NCBI GenBank assembly: GCA_052161885.1
Contig: CP197396.1
Location: 4,960,001 to 5,024,000 of the forward strand
Direction of reading: 5' to 3'
Length of the DNA: 64,000 nt
DNA from: QKTW01 sp052161885
Lineage (GTDB): Bacteria; Bacteroidota; Bacteroidia; Chitinophagales; Chitinophagaceae
Shown here one piece after another: positions 62,082 through 64,000 of this stretch; position 1 is the first letter of the stretch, and each line of letters starts with the position of its first letter. The notes beneath the pieces were generated by a model. That model made no database searches and had not been told where the DNA came from. It saw only the letters and a program-made list of their open reading frames with translations. The translations under genes and the position numbers were made by a program.

Positions 62082-64000
62082 TTCGCGGTTGTTTTATAAT
62101 TATAGTTACACAGGTTCCGGTATGTGGGCCTTCTTTATCGGTGTACACAATTTCAATACCCATTTTCTCGTAGCGGTTAAACAAATCAACCAGCTCTTCT
62201 GTAAGCCTGTTGCCATGTGATATTCTTTTTTCGGACTGCGTACGTTTGTTTTCTGCGGCCTGTTTCCTGCCTATGCCGTTATCGTCTATAATGCATACAA
62301 TGCCGGGGTGCATGCCGTTTTTGCTGAAACTGATATTCAGCCAGCCGCCCGGTCCTTTGGGTATAAGCCCATGATTTATGGCATTTTCTACAAGCGGCTG
62401 CAGGAGCATGGAAGGAATGTATAAAGACTCTGTTGTAAGATCTTCTACCGTTGTTATGCTGTACGTAAACATGTGTTCAAACCTGGTCTGCTGCAGTTCA
62501 ATGTAGCTTTTCAGAATAGTTATTTCATCTGCAATACTGATATATCTTTTCTCTGACGCTTCCAGGTATCCGCGCAACAGGCGGGAGAAGCGGCTCACAT
62601 GTGTAACCGCCTCCGCAGTTTTTTCTTTTTTAATAAAGTAAAGTGCTGTATTAAGAGTGTTAAATATAAAGTGTGGATTTATCTGCGAATGAATCACCCG
62701 GTATTCCAGGGATGAAAGTAATTGTTTCCTGTTTGCAGCCCTGTTTACAAAGTGGCGTGTAATCAATATAACCATCAGTATCAACGATAGAAAAGCAACG
62801 AGAATGCCCGTTTGTATAGCAATGGTCCAGCCGGGTGTCTGCCACCACTCCGGTACTATATAAAGTGTTACTGGTATCTCATCGCTAATCCAGGCATCGT
62901 CCGATGCAGAAATAAAAAGAGTATAATATCTGCCGGGTATCATAGGTGGCAGTTTCAGTTCGTTCCCATTCAGGCTGTGCCAGGTGCCGCTGTCTCCCAT
63001 ACGATCGCGGAAGTGAAGGAGACCGTTGCCTTCGGGACTGATGACATCAAACAGTAGTTTATCACTCGTGCCCGTAATGTTGAGTGTCCTGGTGCCGGGT
63101 ATATCATATAGTGTATCGCGGTACTGTACTATCACCTTATGTTTCATGGTTTCGGGCGATATATGCCCAAACGCTGTGTCGTCCGGTATATCTGCGATGT
63201 AGGTGCACTTATCCGTTTTGAGCAAAAGCGTATGCTGCATTACTGCCATATCCGTAACCTGGAAGTAGCGGTTGTTTTTGATGTTGGGGAATACCATGGG
63301 GGCGCTGCAGGTATTTCCGTTCTTTATATAACTTATCAGTACGCCAAATTTCCCTGCGAGAATAAGCCTGTCGTTTTTCAGGAAAAATTTTGCTTCTTTA
63401 AGATTGTAATTTTTAAAGAGGTTGGTCATAGTTCCCCGCAAAGGATCTATTAACAATAAGCCTGTATGGTCTTTTACAAAAATATTCCCTGTTGCAGGGT
63501 GCATTTCCAGTTGCTCCACATCAGATATGCCCAGTGTTTTTAATATGGGGCCTAAAACAAGCTTTGAGCGGTCTGCAGGTTTGTAGAGAAGCAGACGGTC
63601 GTTATAATATGCCCAGTAAGCTTTTCGCATTGTATCCTGCAGCAGATGATAATACCAGGTATTGTCAAGAATAACTGATGTCATGGAATCATTGCGTACC
63701 GTGCAGTCAAAAAAACCGCGACCGGCAATGTAAAAATGACCGGGGGCCGCCACCGCAAGATCTCGTGTATATATTCCGGGGGCCGTCACCCAAACGCTTT
63801 TGCCCCCGTTGGGATAAATGTATTGATACCATTTCAGAAGCGGTACTGTTGTCTGACTGCGGTGGATATAATAAGTAGGACATACCTTTTCTATCAGTAT
63901 AGAGCTGTCCTCGCTGTAATGAGCCATTTTTATTACGTCATACAGGAGTTTGTGGTGCTGATAGTTTGTGTGTCCCTGTTCATTGATTGTGAGCAGTGTT
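62068..64000 (-). CDS. LytS-type sensor histidine kinase with propeller-like sensor (5' partial)
   Basis: The reading frame is open to the window edge, so an internal ATG at 63927 is probably not the start and the N-terminus is missing. The visible sensor reads as beta-propeller blades (for example VTDMAVMQHTLLLKTDKCTY) ending in a Y_Y_Y-like domain (GRYYTLFISASDDAWISDEI), then one membrane helix (IAIQTGILVAFLSLILMVIL) and a LytS-class kinase core: QINPHFIFNTLNTALYF, LVENAINHG and DDNGIGRKQ. The layout resembles two-component regulator propeller kinases. It overlaps the LytTR regulator gene by 14 nt. Confidence 0.88.
   Translation of the reverse strand, partial: TLLTINEQGHTNYQHHKLLYDVIKMAHYSEDSSILIEKVCPTYYIHRSQTTVPLLKWYQYIYPNGGKSVWVTAPGIYTRDLAVAAPGHFYIAGRGFFDCTVRNDSMTSVILDNTWYYHLLQDTMRKAYWAYYNDRLLLYKPADRSKLVLGPILKTLGISDVEQLEMHPATGNIFVKDHTGLLLIDPLRGTMTNLFKNYNLKEAKFFLKNDRLILAGKFGVLISYIKNGNTCSAPMVFPNIKNNRYFQVTDMAVMQHTLLLKTDKCTYIADIPDDTAFGHISPETMKHKVIVQYRDTLYDIPGTRTLNITGTSDKLLFDVISPEGNGLLHFRDRMGDSGTWHSLNGNELKLPPMIPGRYYTLFISASDDAWISDEIPVTLYIVPEWWQTPGWTIAIQTGILVAFLSLILMVILITRHFVNRAANRKQLLSSLEYRVIHSQINPHFIFNTLNTALYFIKKEKTAEAVTHVSRFSRLLRGYLEASEKRYISIADEITILKSYIELQQTRFEHMFTYSITTVEDLTTESLYIPSMLLQPLVENAINHGLIPKGPGGWLNISFSKNGMHPGIVCIIDDNGIGRKQAAENKRTQSEKRISHGNRLTEELVDLFNRYEKMGIEIVYTDKEGPHTGTCVTIIIKQPRNEPK

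Noticed and set aside
54402..64000. Phage or transposon origin of the RHS locus
   Set aside because: No integrase, transposase, tRNA-associated attachment site or structural phage gene is present, and the codon style does not differ obviously from the neighbours.
1..64000. CRISPR array or tRNA genes
   Set aside because: No series of identical 24-40 bp repeats with regular spacers and no tRNA T-loop/acceptor combination were found by eye. The 21-bp-period repeats at 170-206 and 2116-2152 have only two units each and no spacer-like variety.

Overview
The window looks like a chromosome segment of a Bacteroidota bacterium, most likely from the Chitinophagaceae/Chitinophagales side of the phylum. 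Evidence for this: three proteins end in type A sorting domains of the type IX secretion system (T9SS); the gliding-motility gene gldE follows mutY and ssb; there are LytS/LytTR two-component pairs and a DUF4292 lipoprotein; the -7 promoter element TAnnTTTG recurs upstream of genes; and degenerate intergenic repeats typical of these genomes are present. Species identity cannot be read from the sequence. No rRNA, tRNA, CRISPR array, transposase or phage module was seen.

Layout. 1-5.8 kb: the tail of a probable LytTR regulator, a secreted PKD/T9SS protein flanked on both sides by the same 21-bp-period repeat, pyruvate oxidase poxB and an AraC regulator. 5.2-7.5 kb (minus): an operon of DoxX, Tat-exported deacetylase and short-chain dehydrogenase, then a YtxH protein. 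8-16 kb: a lipoyl E2 subunit, a histidine kinase/LytTR pair, a large secreted zinc protease and an orphan transketolase N-terminal subunit. 16-26 kb: mutY-ssb-gldE, a GH3-type ligase, dut, and an overlapping nucleotidyltransferase-TPR-DUF4292 operon. 26-42 kb: a T9SS protein, a thioredoxin-like protein, an AlkB-like protein, an acyl-CoA synthetase, an ABC/FtsX pair, an MBL hydrolase, class-3-type proS with a previously uncalled small membrane ORF, an aromatic/glycine-rich low-complexity secreted protein, a FadL-like barrel, a PaaK-like ligase, guaB and a MORN/TonB protein.

42-50 kb is a signalling block. rpoN (sigma-54) is followed by a sigma-54 activator with a GAFTGA motif, a PAS histidine kinase and a receiver-PAS-kinase hybrid, with a CHASE3-like histidine kinase divergent from rpoN. 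50-53.7 kb holds small conserved genes and a methylmalonyl-CoA mutase catalytic subunit without its B12 domain. 53.8-64 kb holds a 2123-residue secreted SpvB/FG-GAP/RHS protein with a small T9SS companion. It is preceded by a 56-bp element present twice and by a LytTR regulator/propeller-kinase pair that runs off the window.

The strongest candidates for something undescribed are the RHS locus with its duplicated upstream element, the rpoN-anchored signalling cluster, and the repeat-flanked secreted gene at the left edge. Most of the remaining genes are ordinary housekeeping or typical Bacteroidota accessory genes.
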